Positions 63,455-64,000 of a stretch of 64,000 nucleotides of DNA are shown one piece after another (positions within the stretch are counted from its first letter, which is position 1; every line of letters starts with the position of its first letter). The translations under genes were made by a program, and so were the position numbers. The notes below the pieces were generated by a model, which saw only the letters and a list, made by a program, of their open reading frames with translations, did no database searches and had not been told where the DNA came from. This DNA is from Cerina sp048266425. Its GTDB lineage: Bacteria > Bacteroidota > Bacteroidia > Flavobacteriales > Flavobacteriaceae. The stretch is from assembly GCA_048266425.1 (NCBI GenBank), contig JBLWZN010000014.1, forward strand, positions 1 through 64,000. The letters are read 5' to 3'.

Positions 63455-63510
63455 AAGATTGAATTGATATTAATTTTTATTGTAAAATAGTTATGGTTGA
63501 TGCTGATATC

Positions 63511-63545
63511 GAGACAGAATCAAGAATCAAAAACCAGGAGGCTAG
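63511..63545. repeat. Short array of 7-bp repeats (heptamer element C)
   Basis: Contiguous degenerate heptamers GAGACAG, AATCAAG, AATCAAA, AACCAGG, AGGCTAG, of the same type as the left arms at 25781 and 42029. A clear right arm was not seen. It lies between the DUF3748 gene and the SIS-domain gene. Confidence 0.5.
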
Positions 63546-63584
63546 ACCTGATTTTGTCCAGTTGAGCGCCCGCCCGTTACCATC

Positions 63585-64000
63585 CTAAAAAAATGTTTCT
63601 TCCACCATAATACAAAGGGCGTGGTACACGGGTAGATGGAACTCCTGTACCTTCGCGGTACTTGTGGCAGGAACACAAATGGCCACGTCGCACAGCGACT
63701 TGACCTTGCCACCTGATTCCCCCAGCAAGCCTATAATTTTCATATCCAATGCCCTCGCAGTGATACAGGCCTCCAGGACGTTGACGGAATTGCCCGAGGT
63801 GGTGATGGCCAACAATACATCGTTTTTTTTACCATAACCCAATACCTGCTGGGCATAGATATAATCGCCCCCAATGTCGTTGGAAATAGCGGAAACCAAG
63901 CCACCATGGGCATGTAACGCGATTGCGGGGAGTCCCCTTTCCAGTTTTGATGCCAGTATGGGGCCCTTTTCGGGGGATATCCCCTCTAATTTTTTAGCCA
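63585..64000 (-). CDS. SIS-domain protein (GmhA-like), truncated by window edge
   Basis: The frame is open from the right edge to the stop at 63585, about 138 codons; the start lies outside the window, and the internal TTG at 63899 is not the start. The sequence has a sugar isomerase (SIS) fold: LPAIALHAHGGLVSAISND, ITTSGNSVNVLEA (phosphosugar-binding loop) and TAKVQEFHLPVYHALC. It resembles D-sedoheptulose-7-phosphate isomerase (GmhA) and related phosphosugar-binding proteins. In this locus it may act on a phosphorylated amino sugar. It is transcribed in the same direction as the DUF3748 and FucP-type genes. Confidence 0.88.
   Translation of the reverse strand, partial: AKKLEGISPEKGPILASKLERGLPAIALHAHGGLVSAISNDIGGDYIYAQQVLGYGKKNDVLLAITTSGNSVNVLEACITARALDMKIIGLLGESGGKVKSLCDVAICVPATSTAKVQEFHLPVYHALCIMVEETFF

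Overview
The window looks like a chromosomal segment of a member of the Bacteroidota, most likely a marine or environmental member of the Flavobacteriia. The reasons are a SusC/SusD pair, lipoprotein signal peptides on many enzymes, Bacteroidota-type -7 motifs (TAnnTTTG) upstream of several operons, weak or absent Shine-Dalgarno sequences, and frequent FG-GAP and beta-propeller lipoproteins. No rRNA, tRNA, transposase, integrase or CRISPR array was recognised. About 43 genes are supported, nearly all concerned with uptake and breakdown of a glycoconjugate, so I read the whole window as one very large polysaccharide-utilisation-type locus that runs past the right edge.

Layout. (1) 357-2327 (+) is an FG-GAP lipoprotein. 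(2) 8176 to 2411 (-) is a four-gene operon: DHDPS/NAL-type lyase, sodium:solute symporter, Gfo/Idh/MocA dehydrogenase and a propeller-toroid lipoprotein. A cupin-AraC regulator (8317-9165) diverges from it. (3) 15512 to 9192 (-) holds a second DHDPS/NAL-type lyase, a membrane PHP phosphoesterase, a GH31 enzyme and two polytopic membrane proteins. (4) 21887 to 15806 (-) is the outer-membrane import operon: PKD lipoprotein, SusC, SusD, terminator. (5) 22163-32674 (+) holds three neutral-ceramidase-fold proteins, a PqaA-type protein, an alpha/beta hydrolase, a ChbG-type deacetylase, a BASS transporter and a sialidase-like propeller. (6) 37785 to 32744 (-) holds two metallophosphoesterases, a divergent DHDPS-family protein and a HAD hydrolase. 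(7) 38082-39659 (+) is a heme-motif FG-GAP lipoprotein. (8) 43665 to 40047 (-) holds a Tat-exported Gfo/Idh/MocA protein, a DUF6807 protein and a GDPD. (9) 44000-47534 (+) holds an esterase, an AGE-type 2-epimerase and a second sialidase-like protein. (10) 53053 to 47553 (-) holds an HpcH/HpaI aldolase, a GH67/GH20-like glycosidase and two metallophosphoesterases. (11) 53318-60565 (+) holds a GH92 alpha-mannosidase and two more propeller-toroid proteins. (12) 64000 to 60617 (-) holds a partial SIS-domain protein, a DUF3748 propeller lipoprotein and a FucP-type sugar transporter.

Working model (inference). SusCD imports oligomers. Periplasmic or surface GH92, GH31, GH67/GH20-like, sialidase-like and propeller-toroid enzymes trim the glycan. 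Esterases, the deacetylase and the ceramidase-fold proteins remove acyl groups, and at least six proteins of phosphatase or phosphodiesterase families remove phosphate. Monomers enter through SSS, FucP-type and perhaps BASS carriers and are processed by the 2-epimerase, dehydrogenases and aldolases/lyases. No sulfatase was seen, which together with the many phosphoesterases points to a phosphorylated, acylated glycan or glycolipid rather than a sulfated algal polysaccharide. The three propeller-toroid paralogues are the best candidates for an undescribed enzyme family. Intergenic DNA carries several repeat types: inverted heptamer arrays, a 26-bp tandem repeat and a flavobacterial-style hairpin repeat.
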